DNA from: Vineibacter terrae
Lineage (GTDB): Bacteria > Pseudomonadota > Alphaproteobacteria > Reyranellales > Reyranellaceae
Length of the DNA: 64,000 nucleotides
NCBI RefSeq assembly: GCF_008039615.1
Contig: NZ_VDUZ01000008.1
Span: 124,001-188,000, forward strand
Direction of reading: 5' to 3'
The notes beneath the pieces were generated by a model that did no database searches, was not told the origin of the DNA, and saw only the letters and a program-made list of their open reading frames with translations. This document shows positions 1-9,013 of the stretch, in pieces. A program made the position numbers and the translations under genes. Each line of letters starts with the position of its first letter. Position 1 is the first letter of the stretch.

Positions 1-69
1 ACCGCTGGCAATCCCCAGGGCGAGGAAGGCTCGAGCCGCGTGCAGGCGGCCCCATCTCAGGTTAATCAT
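1..69 (-). CDS. N-terminal fragment of a probable secreted protein
   Basis: An open frame on the minus strand starts with ATG at 69 and runs off the left edge of the window. The 23 visible codons give a short basic N-terminus (MINLRWGRLHAAR) followed by a hydrophobic stretch (AFLALGIASG), which is the look of a signal peptide. No function can be assigned from so little. It is divergent from the deacetylase-like gene at 495, and the A+T-rich DNA between them fits a promoter region. The start could be wrong, because no clear Shine-Dalgarno sequence is seen. Confidence 0.4.
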   Translation of the reverse strand, partial: MINLRWGRLHAARAFLALGIASG

Positions 70-494
70 TTTGCCTAAAATAAATTTTCGACAATCGAGC
101 AAGTTTATTGAAAACGCGAAATATTCGAGTACATTAGAGGCTGATCTTGCGTTGATCAAAGACATTAGGTCAGACTCATAACGGATTTGATCCGGGGCGG
201 TGTGAACGGACGTCGTCGGCATTGTCTTGGTCCGCATCCCGATGCGGAGCCGGGATGCTGACGACAGCTGGTGAGCCGGATGGCGGTCGGTCCCTCTCCC
301 AAGGGAACCGCAGGTAGAGGTCGTGAGTCTATACGGCCACAAGCCCTTGGGGCTATGGCTGTTCTGTGACCAATCGAAAACAGGGTTGTGGATTGTGCTG
401 GGGCGCGGCCGTCGCCGCGCCGTGTGGCGCTTGCGATCGCACGGGCGTCCGCCGCACAGTGCGCGCCGATGCGATCCGATCCTGGGAGGCCGAC
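70..494. other. Intergenic region between divergent genes
   Basis: This is 425 bases without a convincing gene. The first ~100 bases are clearly richer in A+T than the rest of the window and probably hold promoters for the two divergent genes. Open frames covering the right half have no family resemblance and lack the GC3 pattern of real genes here. The only strong signal is the GGGAGG ribosome binding site at 484-489. Confidence 0.5.
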
Positions 495-1505
495 ATGAAA
501 GCTGCCGAACGCAGCCGCCTTTTTCTTGAGCTCGACCTGGCGCGCAACGGCAAGCAGACCGGCTTCATCCGGGTGCCGCATTCGGTGCACCGCTCGGCCT
601 ATGGCTGGCTGCCCATCCCCGTGGCCTGCATCAAGAACGGCGACGGGCCGCGGGTGCTGATGATGGCCGGCAACCACGGCGACGAATGGGAGGGCCAGCT
701 GGCGCTGGGCGGGCTGATCCGCGACCTCGAGCCGGCGCAGGTGCGCGGCCGGCTGATCATCCTGCCGTCGGCCAACTTCCCGGCGGCGCAGGCCGGGCTA
801 CGCACCTCGCCGATCGACGACGGCAACCTGAACCGCAGCTTCCCCGGCGACCCCGACGGCGACGTCACGCGCCAGATCGCCTATTTCATCGAGCATGTGC
901 TGCTGCCGCAATGCGACTACGCCTTCGACTTCCACTCCGGGGGCAGCTCGCTGATGTACATCCCCAGCACCCTGTGCCGGCGCGATCCCGACCTGGCCGC
1001 CATGGCGCGGCTGCTGGGCATGATGAAGGCGTTCGGGGCGCCGCTGGGCTGGGTCGGCTCGGCGCTGCAGGGCCAGGACCGCACGCTGACGGCGGCGGCG
1101 CGGCGGCAGGGCGTGGCCAGCATGGGCACCGAACTGGGTGGCGGCGGGCAGGTCACGCCATCGGTGCTGAAGCTGGCCGCGGAGGGGATGCGCCGGCTGC
1201 TGGCCCATATCGGCGCTTATGTCGGGCCGGTGCCGGCCACGCCCGACACGCGCCTGCTGACCCTGGGCGGCAACGACTACTATGTCTATGCCCCCGACGG
1301 CGGCGTGTTCGAGCCGCTGGCCGAGCTGGGCGACGAGGTCAAGCGCGGCCAGCCGGCCGGGCGCATCCATTTCCACGACACGCCCTGGCGCACCCCGGCG
1401 CTGGCGCATTTCGCCCATGACGGGCTGGTGATCTGCAAGCGCGTCCCCGGCCGCACCGAGCGTGGCGACTGCCTCTACCACCTCGGCTCGGCCTATCCGG
1501 GCTAG
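495..1505 (+). CDS. Succinylglutamate desuccinylase/aspartoacylase-family deacylase (DoeB-like)
   Basis: This 336-residue protein belongs to the zinc-dependent M14-like AstE/AspA deacylase family and most resembles N-acetyl-diaminobutyrate deacetylase (DoeB) of ectoine breakdown. Zinc ligands are visible as H61 and E64 in GNHGDEWEG and H147 in DFHSGG, and E213 in GTELGGGG fits the catalytic glutamate. A C-terminal beta-rich domain follows residue ~250. The frame is open from 366, but ATG 495 is preferred because GGGAGG lies 5 bases upstream and homology starts there. No ectoine genes (doeA, doeC, doeD) are adjacent, so the exact substrate is inferred only at family level. Confidence 0.85.
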   Translation: MKAAERSRLFLELDLARNGKQTGFIRVPHSVHRSAYGWLPIPVACIKNGDGPRVLMMAGNHGDEWEGQLALGGLIRDLEPAQVRGRLIILPSANFPAAQAGLRTSPIDDGNLNRSFPGDPDGDVTRQIAYFIEHVLLPQCDYAFDFHSGGSSLMYIPSTLCRRDPDLAAMARLLGMMKAFGAPLGWVGSALQGQDRTLTAAARRQGVASMGTELGGGGQVTPSVLKLAAEGMRRLLAHIGAYVGPVPATPDTRLLTLGGNDYYVYAPDGGVFEPLAELGDEVKRGQPAGRIHFHDTPWRTPALAHFAHDGLVICKRVPGRTERGDCLYHLGSAYPG

Positions 1506-1506
1506 G

Positions 1507-1872
1507 CTACTCCGCCGCCTGGGCGACTGCGGGCGCGTGGCTCTGGTCCTCCGCCATCCACTTCTCGCCCAGGGCCGAGAGCTGCTCGAGAACGCCGCCC
1601 AGCTCGCGGCCGCGGGCGGTGAGGGCGTACGTGACCTTGGGCGGGATGGTGGGCTCGTAGTGGCGGCTGATCAGCTCGGCCTGCTCCAGCGAGCGCAGCC
1701 GCTCGGTCAGCATCTTGGCCGACACGCCGGTCACCCGACGCTTCAGCTCGCCGAAACGCTGCGGCCCGTGCTCCCCCAGCGTGTACAGGATGTAGGTGGT
1801 CCACGGACCCATCAGGATGCGCAGGATGAAGTCCATGGGGCACGACACTGCGTTATGCCGTTCGTCGTTCAT
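1507..1872 (-). CDS. HxlR-family winged-helix transcriptional regulator
   Basis: A 121-residue DNA-binding protein with the HxlR layout: an N-terminal cysteine (C11, in SCPMDF), then a winged helix with the typical RFGELKRRV and MLTERLRSLE segments. Family members often respond to aldehydes or redox state through that cysteine. ATG 1872 is chosen because GGAGGA lies just upstream; the frame is open further, but that part has no family similarity. It is convergent with the deacylase gene, with only one base between the two stop codons. The target gene is unknown; the peptide-binding protein beside it is on the same strand. Confidence 0.85.
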   Translation of the reverse strand: MNDERHNAVSCPMDFILRILMGPWTTYILYTLGEHGPQRFGELKRRVTGVSAKMLTERLRSLEQAELISRHYEPTIPPKVTYALTARGRELGGVLEQLSALGEKWMAEDQSHAPAVAQAAE

Positions 1873-2025
1873 TTGTCCTCCGGTGCGCGCAGGCTGCCTT
1901 GGTCGGCGCGCTTCCCCCACGAGAACACCGGAGGTGTTACCCCTATTCCATAAAGTCACTGGATAGGGGGTCGATCTATAAAATTCACTAATACACCGAT
2001 AAGACACACTTTGAGATCGGCGGCC

Positions 2026-3600
2026 TCACTTCTTGCTGATGTTCCAGAACACCGCCGCAGGCCCGGGCAGCCAGCCCTGCATGCGCTCCTTGCGGTAGGC
2101 GCCGAAGGCCTTGTACTGGCCGACGACGAGGTAGTGCGCCTGCTCCATGATGCGGTCCTGGACCTTGTCGGCCAGCGCCTTCTTCTCGGCGTCGTCGGTG
2201 GCGCGGGCATAGGCGATGCGCAGCTTCTCCAGCGCCTCGTCGCAGGGCCAGCCGAACCAGGCCTTCTCGCAACCGCCGCTGGTGAAGATGTTGGCCACCG
2301 GGTTGGCCGAATCAACGGCGACCGAGGTGGTGAAGAACATGTGCCAGCCGCCCTGCGCCGGCGGGTCCTTCTTGGCACGGCGCGACACCACCGACTGCCA
2401 GTCCATCGACTGCATGTCGACCTTGAAGCCGACCTTCTCCAGCTGCGCCTTGGCGACCTGCGGCAGGCGGTTCGACGACTGCAGGTCGGTGGCGTGCAGG
2501 ATCACGATCGGCGTGCCGTCATAGCCGGACTCCTTGAGGAGCTGGCGCGCCTTGTCGAGGTCCGGCTTGATCAGCAGGTCGCCGTAGGTCTTGCCGTTGG
2601 GCGTGCCGCAGACCAGCGGCGCGTTGCAGGTGCTGTAGATCGCCTCGTCGCCGACCTGCGCCTTCAGGTAGTCCTCCTGGGCGGTGGCATAGAGCACCGC
2701 CTGCCGCGCCTTGACGTTGTTGAACGGCGCGTGGAGGTGGTTCATGCGGGCGATGATCTGGCTGCCCAGCGCGTTCCAGCCGTAGAGCTCGATGTTCTTG
2801 TCCTCTTTCAGGACCGGGAACAGGTCCGGCGGCGGCAGCTCGATCATGTCGATCTCGCCGGCCAGCAGCGCGTTGGCCGCGGTCAGCGGATCGGGGATCG
2901 ACAGCCATTCGATGCGGTCGACCTTGGCGACCTTGCCGCCGGCAAGGCCCGAAGGCGGCTCCGCCCGCGGCTTGTACTTCGGGTTCTTGACGTAGACGAC
3001 CTTGTCTCCCGGCTTCCATTCATCGAGCTTCAGGATGAACGGGCCTGAGCCGACGAACTCCTTGATCTGCTGGTTCGACGGCGTCTCGGCAACCCGCTTG
3101 GGCATGATGAACGGCACGGTCGAGCTCGGCTTGCCCAGCGATTCCAGCACCAGCCCATAAGGCTCCTTGAGCACCAGCTCCACCGTCCTGGGGTCGACCG
3201 CCTTGATCTCCTTCACGAACTGCCAGAGCTGCTGGCCCATGCCGTCGCGCTCGGCCCAGCGCTTCAGCGACGGCACGACGTCCTCGCTGGTCACCGGCTG
3301 GCCGTCGTGCCACTCCAGCCCGTCGCGCAGCGTGAAGGTCCAGACCAGCTTGTCGGCGCTGACCTTCCAGTCGGCCATCTGCGGCCGGATGCGCAGATCG
3401 CTGTCCTGCGCCAACAGGGTGTCGTAGACGAGATAGCCATGGTTGCGCGTGATGTAGGCCGTCGTCCAGATCGGGTCGAGCACCTTGAGGTCCGAATGGG
3501 CGACCACGCGCAAGGTCGTCTGCGCCTGCGCCGTCGATCCCAGCAGGCTCAGGCCGATCAGGCCGGCCGCCAGCGCGATCCTCTTGCCGAACATGGACAT
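2026..3600 (-). CDS. ABC transporter substrate-binding protein, family 5 (oligopeptide/nickel type)
   Basis: A 524-residue periplasmic binding protein of the DppA/OppA family (SBP_bac_5). A signal peptide occupies residues 1-26, ending in AQA. The family pattern follows: LRVVAHSDLKVLDPIWTT near the mature start, then a long bilobed domain with the DGLEWHDGQPVTSEDV segment typical of this family. Length matches the family. No permease or ATPase genes for this system lie in the window, so it is either an orphan or served by a distant transporter. Start ATG 3600 gives the signal peptide; ATG 3594 is a possible alternative. Confidence 0.88.
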   Translation of the reverse strand: MSMFGKRIALAAGLIGLSLLGSTAQAQTTLRVVAHSDLKVLDPIWTTAYITRNHGYLVYDTLLAQDSDLRIRPQMADWKVSADKLVWTFTLRDGLEWHDGQPVTSEDVVPSLKRWAERDGMGQQLWQFVKEIKAVDPRTVELVLKEPYGLVLESLGKPSSTVPFIMPKRVAETPSNQQIKEFVGSGPFILKLDEWKPGDKVVYVKNPKYKPRAEPPSGLAGGKVAKVDRIEWLSIPDPLTAANALLAGEIDMIELPPPDLFPVLKEDKNIELYGWNALGSQIIARMNHLHAPFNNVKARQAVLYATAQEDYLKAQVGDEAIYSTCNAPLVCGTPNGKTYGDLLIKPDLDKARQLLKESGYDGTPIVILHATDLQSSNRLPQVAKAQLEKVGFKVDMQSMDWQSVVSRRAKKDPPAQGGWHMFFTTSVAVDSANPVANIFTSGGCEKAWFGWPCDEALEKLRIAYARATDDAEKKALADKVQDRIMEQAHYLVVGQYKAFGAYRKERMQGWLPGPAAVFWNISKK

Positions 3601-3725
3601 TGTCGTCGTACCCCCGAAAGCCGTGCCGCCTTGGCGTGTCCGTCGACGATAGCAGCCGTATCGTCGCGGCGCCAAGACGCCGCCAAGGGCCTGTCGCCAA
3701 GCCGGCTGAAGCGCTACGATCACGC

Positions 3726-4514
3726 ATGACCGCGCCTGCCACCACCCTGTTCGTGTCGCACGGCTCGCCGACGCTGATCCTCGAGGATGTGCCGGCGACG
3801 CGCTTCCTGCGCCAGCTCGGCGCGGCGGTGGCGCGGCCCAAGGCGATCGTGGCTGTTTCGGCGCACTGGATGACGCGCGGCCCGGCGGCATCGAGCGCCG
3901 CGCGGCCGGAGACCGTCCATGACTTCTACGGCTTCCCGCCGGCGTTGTACGCGCTGCGATACCCGGCACCCGGCGCGCCCGACGTGGCGCAGCGGATCGC
4001 CGATGCGCTCCACGCCGCCGGCATGAGCGCGGCGCTCGATCCGGCCCAGGGGCTGGACCATGGTGCCTGGGTGCCGGCGCTGCTGGCATGGCCGGCGGCG
4101 GACATCCCGATCCTGCAGCTTTCGGTGCAGCCTTACATGGATGCCGCGCACCACGTCGCGATGGGGCGCGCGCTGGCGCCGCTGGCGGCCGAGGGCATTC
4201 TGGTCCTGGCAAGCGGCAGCGCGACGCATAACCTGCGGGCGCTGGCCCGCGACCGGCACGACCAGGTGGCGGACTGGGCGCAGCGCTTCGACGATTGGCT
4301 GGTCGAGCGTGTCGAGGCCGGCGATGTCGATGCTCTGGTGGATTGGAAGCGGCAGGCGCCGATGGCCCAGATGGCGCATCCCACGGACGAGCATTTCCTG
4401 CCGCTGTTCGTGGCGCTGGGCGCTGCCGGCGAGGGCGTGAAGGGCAGGGCGCTGCACCGCTCCTTCACGCACGGGGCGCTATCGATGACGTCCTTCGCCT
4501 TTGCTGCGACCTGA
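3726..4514 (+). CDS. DODA-type extradiol dioxygenase (LigB/YgiD-like)
   Basis: A 262-residue class III extradiol ring-cleavage dioxygenase of the 4,5-DOPA dioxygenase type. Family signatures are FVSHGSPTL (H12), AHWMTRG (H47), DHGAWVPALL (H112) and SATHN (H168), which together supply the metal and catalytic histidines; HPTDEHFLPL near residue 220 is also typical. Length is normal. ATG 3726 is chosen because homology begins there, although the frame is open upstream. Many members have no known physiological substrate, so the catechol cleaved here cannot be stated. Confidence 0.88.
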   Translation: MTAPATTLFVSHGSPTLILEDVPATRFLRQLGAAVARPKAIVAVSAHWMTRGPAASSAARPETVHDFYGFPPALYALRYPAPGAPDVAQRIADALHAAGMSAALDPAQGLDHGAWVPALLAWPAADIPILQLSVQPYMDAAHHVAMGRALAPLAAEGILVLASGSATHNLRALARDRHDQVADWAQRFDDWLVERVEAGDVDALVDWKRQAPMAQMAHPTDEHFLPLFVALGAAGEGVKGRALHRSFTHGALSMTSFAFAAT

Positions 4515-4522
4515 CCTGTCCG

Positions 4523-4951
4523 TCACTTCGTGGGCGCGTCGCAGGGCACCGTGCCCATGTCGGCCGGAACCGAGACTTCCAGCAGCTCGAACGTGTCGGA
4601 TGTCCCGATCTCGTTGTGGCGCAGGCCACCCGGGATATAGAGCGAGTCGCCGGCCTCGACGCGGATCCTCTCGCCGTCCTCGAACTCGAGGTCGACCCAG
4701 CCGCTGAGCATGAAGACCAGCTGCGATTCACAGACATGGTAGTGCCAGCCCGTCGGGCGCGACATCCCCTGGGTGGCCGACGTCACCTGGGCGCGCATGC
4801 TGCCGTCGCTGGCTTCGGTCACGCCGAGCTCGCGGTATTTGAAGAAGGCGCGGCGGCCTTGCACGAATTTCGGACTCTTGCTGCTCGCCCACGCCTGCTT
4901 CTTCTTGGCCGGCGTGGCTGCCGGTTTGTCGGCTGTCAGTACGGATGCCAT
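4523..4951 (-). CDS. Single-domain cupin protein
   Basis: A 142-residue protein with a 45-residue Ala/Lys-rich leader and one cupin barrel. Cupin motif 1 is visible as H70-x-H72 in GWHYHVCESQ, and motif 2 as H112 in PGGLRHNE, so a metal-binding barrel is likely. Its function (dioxygenase, isomerase or ligand sensor) cannot be inferred. ATG 4951 has a GAGGGAG site upstream. It is convergent with the LigB-like dioxygenase and divergent from the alcohol dehydrogenase. Confidence 0.8.
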   Translation of the reverse strand: MASVLTADKPAATPAKKKQAWASSKSPKFVQGRRAFFKYRELGVTEASDGSMRAQVTSATQGMSRPTGWHYHVCESQLVFMLSGWVDLEFEDGERIRVEAGDSLYIPGGLRHNEIGTSDTFELLEVSVPADMGTVPCDAPTK

Positions 4952-5043
4952 GATGACGCTCCCTCTCGTTCGGAGGCGGCTACTATGCGACCTTAGCCGG
5001 CCAGCTGGCAATGCGTGCTGGCACCACCGTGATGGAGGCCGCG

Positions 5044-6213
5044 ATGCAGCAGGCGGGGGTCTATCGCTATCCGCATATGGACCAGGTCGTGTTCGGCCGG
5101 CCCTGTGCCGATGTCGTGGCCGAGGAGGCGGCGCGGCTGGGAGCGTCCCGCGTCTTCGTCATCGCCAGCGGCACGCTGAACCGGACGACGGACGTGGTGG
5201 AGACACTGGTCGCTGCGTTGGGCAACCGCCACGCCGCGACCTGGGACCGCATCGCTGCCCACACGCCGCGCACCGACTGCGTCGAGGCCGCCGCGGCGGC
5301 CCGGGCGGCCAAGGCCGACCTGATCGTGACCGTGGGCGGCGGCTCGGTGACCGATGCCGGCAAGATGGTGCAGCTCTGCCTGGCCAACGACGTGACCTCG
5401 CCGGACCAGCTCGACGACTACAAGCGCATCACCAATGCCACGCCGCCGACGCGCAGGACCTTGAACGTCCCCGAGGTGCGTCAGGTCGCGGTGCCGACCA
5501 CCCTGTCGGCCGGCGAGTTCAATGCCGGCGCCGGCTGCACCGACACCGTCAGCCGCAAGAAGGAGTCGTATTTCCATCCTCTGCATGTGCCGCGCAGCGT
5601 GGTGCTTGACGCGGCCGCGACGGTGCATACGCCGCTATGGCTGTTCCTGTCGTTGGGGATCCGCGCCGTCGACCATGCCGCCGAGGACATCTGCTCGCCG
5701 CTGTGCAATGCCTATAGCGAAGCGTCGGACATCCAGGCGCTGAAGCTGCTGAGCCGCGGCCTGCGCGGCGTGAAGCAGGACCCGGCCGACCTCAAGGCGC
5801 GGCTCGACTGCCTGCTGGGGATGTGGCTGTCGGTGGTCGGCTCGCAGGCGGGTGTCGACAAGGGGGCCAGCCACGCCATCGGCCACATCCTGGGCGGCAC
5901 CGCGGGCGTGCCGCACGGCTACACGTCGTGCGTGATGCTGCCCTTCGTGATGAAGTGGAACAAGCCGGTGAACGCCGATCGTCAGGCCGTGATCAGCGAG
6001 GCGCTGGGCCGGCCCGGCGCCGATGCCGGCGATGCCCTTCACGAGCTGATCGCCGGGCTCGGCCTGCCGCGCTCGCTGCGTGACGTCGGCGTCGGCGAGG
6101 ACCAGTTCGACCTGCTGGCCGAGAATACCATGCATGACCGCTGGATCTACACCAACCCGCGCAAGATCCGCGGCCCGGCCGACATCAAGGAGATCCTGCG
6201 CATGGCGGCGTAG
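5044..6213 (+). CDS. Iron-containing alcohol dehydrogenase / maleylacetate reductase-like protein
   Basis: A 389-residue group III (iron-type) dehydrogenase. The nucleotide-binding loop TVGGGSVTDAGK lies near residue 100. The metal-binding part is seen in GIRAVDHAAED and in the long HAIGHILGGTAGVPHG segment, where histidines bind Fe or Zn. The sequence is nearer the maleylacetate-reductase branch than classical ethanol dehydrogenases, so it may act in aromatic ring-cleavage pathways; that is inference. ATG 5044 is preferred over in-frame upstream ATGs because GGAGG sits at 5034-5038 with a 5-base spacer. Confidence 0.85.
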   Translation: MQQAGVYRYPHMDQVVFGRPCADVVAEEAARLGASRVFVIASGTLNRTTDVVETLVAALGNRHAATWDRIAAHTPRTDCVEAAAAARAAKADLIVTVGGGSVTDAGKMVQLCLANDVTSPDQLDDYKRITNATPPTRRTLNVPEVRQVAVPTTLSAGEFNAGAGCTDTVSRKKESYFHPLHVPRSVVLDAAATVHTPLWLFLSLGIRAVDHAAEDICSPLCNAYSEASDIQALKLLSRGLRGVKQDPADLKARLDCLLGMWLSVVGSQAGVDKGASHAIGHILGGTAGVPHGYTSCVMLPFVMKWNKPVNADRQAVISEALGRPGADAGDALHELIAGLGLPRSLRDVGVGEDQFDLLAENTMHDRWIYTNPRKIRGPADIKEILRMAA

Positions 6214-6221
6214 GGCTGGGA

Positions 6222-7112
6222 CTACTTCACGCCGCCGGCGGCAAGGCCCTGCACGATCTCGCGCTGGATGACGATGGTGAGCAGGATCACCGGCAGCATC
6301 ACGACGATGGCGGCGGCGGCCAGCGGACCCCAGGCGAAGCTCTCGAATGTCAGCATGTTGTAGACCGCGACCGGCATGGTGCGCGTCGTGCGGCCGGCGA
6401 ACACGGCGCCGAAGATGAAGTTGTTCCAGGAATAGATGAACGACAGGATGGCGCCCACCACGATGCCCGGCCGCGCCAGCGGCAGGGCGATGTAGCGGAA
6501 GGCCTGCCACAGCGAGGCGCCGTCGATGCGCGCGGCCTCCTCGAGCTCCTGCGGCAGGGTCTCGAAGAAGCCGATCATGATCCACACCACGATCGGCAGG
6601 GTGATCACCATGTGGGTGAGCGCGATCGGCCAGACGGTGCCGATCAGGCCCATCATCTGGAACAGGGTGAACAGGGGGATGAGGTAGGACAGTCCCGGCG
6701 TCATGCGGCTGAGCAGCAGCAGGGCGGCGAGCCCATGGGCGCGCGCCTTGGCGATGCCGTAGCCGGCCGGCACGCCCAGCAGCAGCGCCGCCAGCGTCGC
6801 CGTGCCCGTGACCTGGATGCTGTTCCAGAAGTAGAGCAGCATCGGGCTTTCGTCGAAGACGTGCACGAAATTGTCGAGCGTGGGCTGGGTCGGGATGAAG
6901 ACTGGCGGCCAGGCCGTATTGTCGATGTCGTACTTCAGCGACAGCGACAGCATCCAGAAGAAGACGAACAGGCAGGGGGCCAGCAGCACCGCCACGGCCA
7001 GCGCCAGGCCGGCCTTGTCGAGCAGCTTGCGGACCTTGCGCCGCGTGCGCAGGTTCGTGGCCGTTCGTGCCGGCGCGGCGCTGCCGGTGTCGGATCCGGT
7101 GATGGTCGTCAT
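6222..7112 (-). CDS. Carbohydrate ABC transporter permease, MalG type
   Basis: A 296-residue inner-membrane permease with six predicted transmembrane helices and the EAA loop (EEAARIDGASLWQAFRYIALP) that contacts the ATPase. It is the MalG-type partner of the permease just upstream, and the two genes overlap by the 4-base ATGA junction at 7109-7112, a sign of translational coupling. The cognate ATPase gene is not in the window, so this system presumably shares an ATPase encoded elsewhere. The sugar is unknown. Confidence 0.92.
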   Translation of the reverse strand: MTTITGSDTGSAAPARTATNLRTRRKVRKLLDKAGLALAVAVLLAPCLFVFFWMLSLSLKYDIDNTAWPPVFIPTQPTLDNFVHVFDESPMLLYFWNSIQVTGTATLAALLLGVPAGYGIAKARAHGLAALLLLSRMTPGLSYLIPLFTLFQMMGLIGTVWPIALTHMVITLPIVVWIMIGFFETLPQELEEAARIDGASLWQAFRYIALPLARPGIVVGAILSFIYSWNNFIFGAVFAGRTTRTMPVAVYNMLTFESFAWGPLAAAAIVVMLPVILLTIVIQREIVQGLAAGGVK

Positions 7113-8017
7113 GCCCACTTGGCCTTCTGCCGGGTCCACAGAAGTACCAGCGACAGGGCCACGATGATGGCGAAGAACACCACCACCACGGCCGATGCGG
7201 TGCCGACCTGGTTGTACGAGAACGCCTGCGCGTAGAGGTAGATGTTGAGCGTTTCGGACGCCGTCCCCGGCCCGCCATTCGAGATCACCCAGATGGTCTC
7301 GAAGGCCTTCAGAGCGTCGATGGTGCGGATGATCATGGCCACGACCAGGAACGGCAGCACCAGCGGGTAGGTGATGTTCCAGAACATCTGCCATTGCGTG
7401 GCGCCATCGATCAGCGCCGCCTCATAGGGCTCGTTGGGCAGCGAGGCGAGGCCGCCCAGCACGATGATCATCACGAACGGCGTCCACAGCCAGATCTCGA
7501 CCAGCACGAGGCTCGGGATCACCGTGCCCGTCGAGAAGACCCACTGTGACGGCGGCAGGCCGACCAGGCTCATCAGATAGTTCAGCACCCCCAGCTGGGG
7601 ATGGAACATCATGGTCCAGACCAGTGACACGGCGACCGGCGTCGCCATCATCGGCATGATGAACAACGTGCGGAAGAAGCCGCGGCCGCGGAACTTCCTG
7701 TGGAACACCAGCGCCGACAGCGTCCCCAGGACCAGCGGCAGGAAGACCGCCAGCACCGTGAAGTAGAAGGTGTGGCCGATCGCCTCGAGAAAGCGCCGGT
7801 CGGTGGCGAGCTTGATGTAGTTCTCCAGGCCGACGAATGTCCGGTCGCTGCCGATGTGCCAGTCGTTCAGGCTCATCCAGACCGTAAACAGCCACGGAAA
7901 GATGATGACGGCCGTGCAGACGAGCAGCGCCGGCCAGATGAAGCCGAGATAGGGCCGCAGCCGGCGGTCTCCCGCCGGACGGTCAGCCCTGGTCGCGACG
8001 ATGTCAGTGTCAGCCAT
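7109..8017 (-). CDS. Sugar ABC transporter permease, MalF type
   Basis: A 302-residue membrane protein with six predicted helices and an EAA-type loop (YEAALIDGATQWQMFWNITYP). It pairs with the MalG-type permease downstream (ATGA overlap) and follows the truncated substrate-binding protein gene by 21 bases, which is the usual binding protein-permease-permease order of carbohydrate-uptake transporters. ATG 8017 is a clear start, giving a cytoplasmic N-terminus of about 25 residues before the first helix. Confidence 0.92.
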   Translation of the reverse strand: MADTDIVATRADRPAGDRRLRPYLGFIWPALLVCTAVIIFPWLFTVWMSLNDWHIGSDRTFVGLENYIKLATDRRFLEAIGHTFYFTVLAVFLPLVLGTLSALVFHRKFRGRGFFRTLFIMPMMATPVAVSLVWTMMFHPQLGVLNYLMSLVGLPPSQWVFSTGTVIPSLVLVEIWLWTPFVMIIVLGGLASLPNEPYEAALIDGATQWQMFWNITYPLVLPFLVVAMIIRTIDALKAFETIWVISNGGPGTASETLNIYLYAQAFSYNQVGTASAVVVVFFAIIVALSLVLLWTRQKAKWA

Positions 8018-8038
8018 GGCGGTACGGTCTCGCCGCCG

Positions 8039-9013
8039 TCAGCCCTGCTCGCTCTTGTCGAGGATGGGCTTGAACTCGGCGGTGGCGCGCTTCATCTCGC
8101 TCGCCGCGTCGGCGCCGCCCAGCAGGTTGGTCAGCGCCGTGCCGATGGTGTCGCGGAACTGGGTCACCGGCACGATGACCGGCAGGCCCGGCATCGAGAT
8201 CGGCGCGCAGCCCGCTGCGGCGTCGGCCCATTCCTTGGGGATGGTGAGCTGCGCGAGGACCTTGGGGTCCTTGAGCGGCGCCGAGCGGAACGGCACACCG
8301 CCGCCGGTCTGCAGCATGCGGCTGCACATCTCGCGGCCGGTCATCCACAGCGATGCCATGTACGCCGCTTCCTTCTTGGTGCTGGCGGCCGGGATCGCGG
8401 CGCCGCCGCCGAAGAACACAGAATGATGCGCCTTCGGGCCGGCCGGCGGCACAGTATAGCCGACCTTGCCGACAATCCGGCTCTTGGTCTTGTCCTCGGC
8501 CGGCGGCGCGAAGCCGATGCCGTCCAGCCACATCGCTGCACGGCCCTGGACGAACAAGCCCTGGCATTCGTTCCAGTTGAAGCCGGTCACCCCCTTGGGG
8601 GCAGCTGTCGTCAGGATCTTCTTGTAGTACTCGGCGGCAGCGACCGCATCGGGCGTGTCCGTCAACAGGCGCGGCGGCGTGCCGGTCGTGGTCTGCTGGC
8701 CCCACCCGGACAGATACTGCGTATAGAGCACAACGTTGGCGTTGCGCAGCCCGCGGCCGACATAGCCTGAAATGCCATTGTCCGGATCGTTGAGCTTGAC
8801 CGCCGCGTCATACATTTCGTCGAGCGTCTTGGGCGGGGCCAGGTTCTTCTTCGCGAAGAGCTCCTTGTTGTAATAGAGAATGAAGTAATCGACGAGCAGC
8901 GGCAGGCTGGTGATCTTGCCTTCACTGGTCGTCGCGTAATCGATGCCCGGCTTGGAGATGTCGCCATCTGTTGTGTGGTCGCGATACATAGACGCCAGGA
9001 CCGCGCGGCCGGC
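8039..9013 (-). pseudogene. Sugar ABC substrate-binding protein lacking its N-terminus
   Basis: The frame encodes about the C-terminal 320 residues of a family 1 (MalE-like) extracellular sugar-binding protein, with conserved parts such as YYNKELFAKKNL and the C-terminal lobe. These proteins are usually near 430 residues with a signal peptide; here signal peptide and first lobe are missing. The reading frame runs back from the first ATG (8989) for eight more codons and meets a TAG at 9014-9016, which is also the stop codon of the GNAT gene. Without a signal peptide the product could not reach the periplasm, so the uptake system is probably dead or uses another binding protein. The cut looks like a deletion or replacement at about 9014. 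Confidence 0.8.

Noticed and set aside
2011-3048. A 345-residue plus-strand frame opposite the peptide-binding protein
   Set aside because: Shadow of a well-supported gene with signal peptide and known family.
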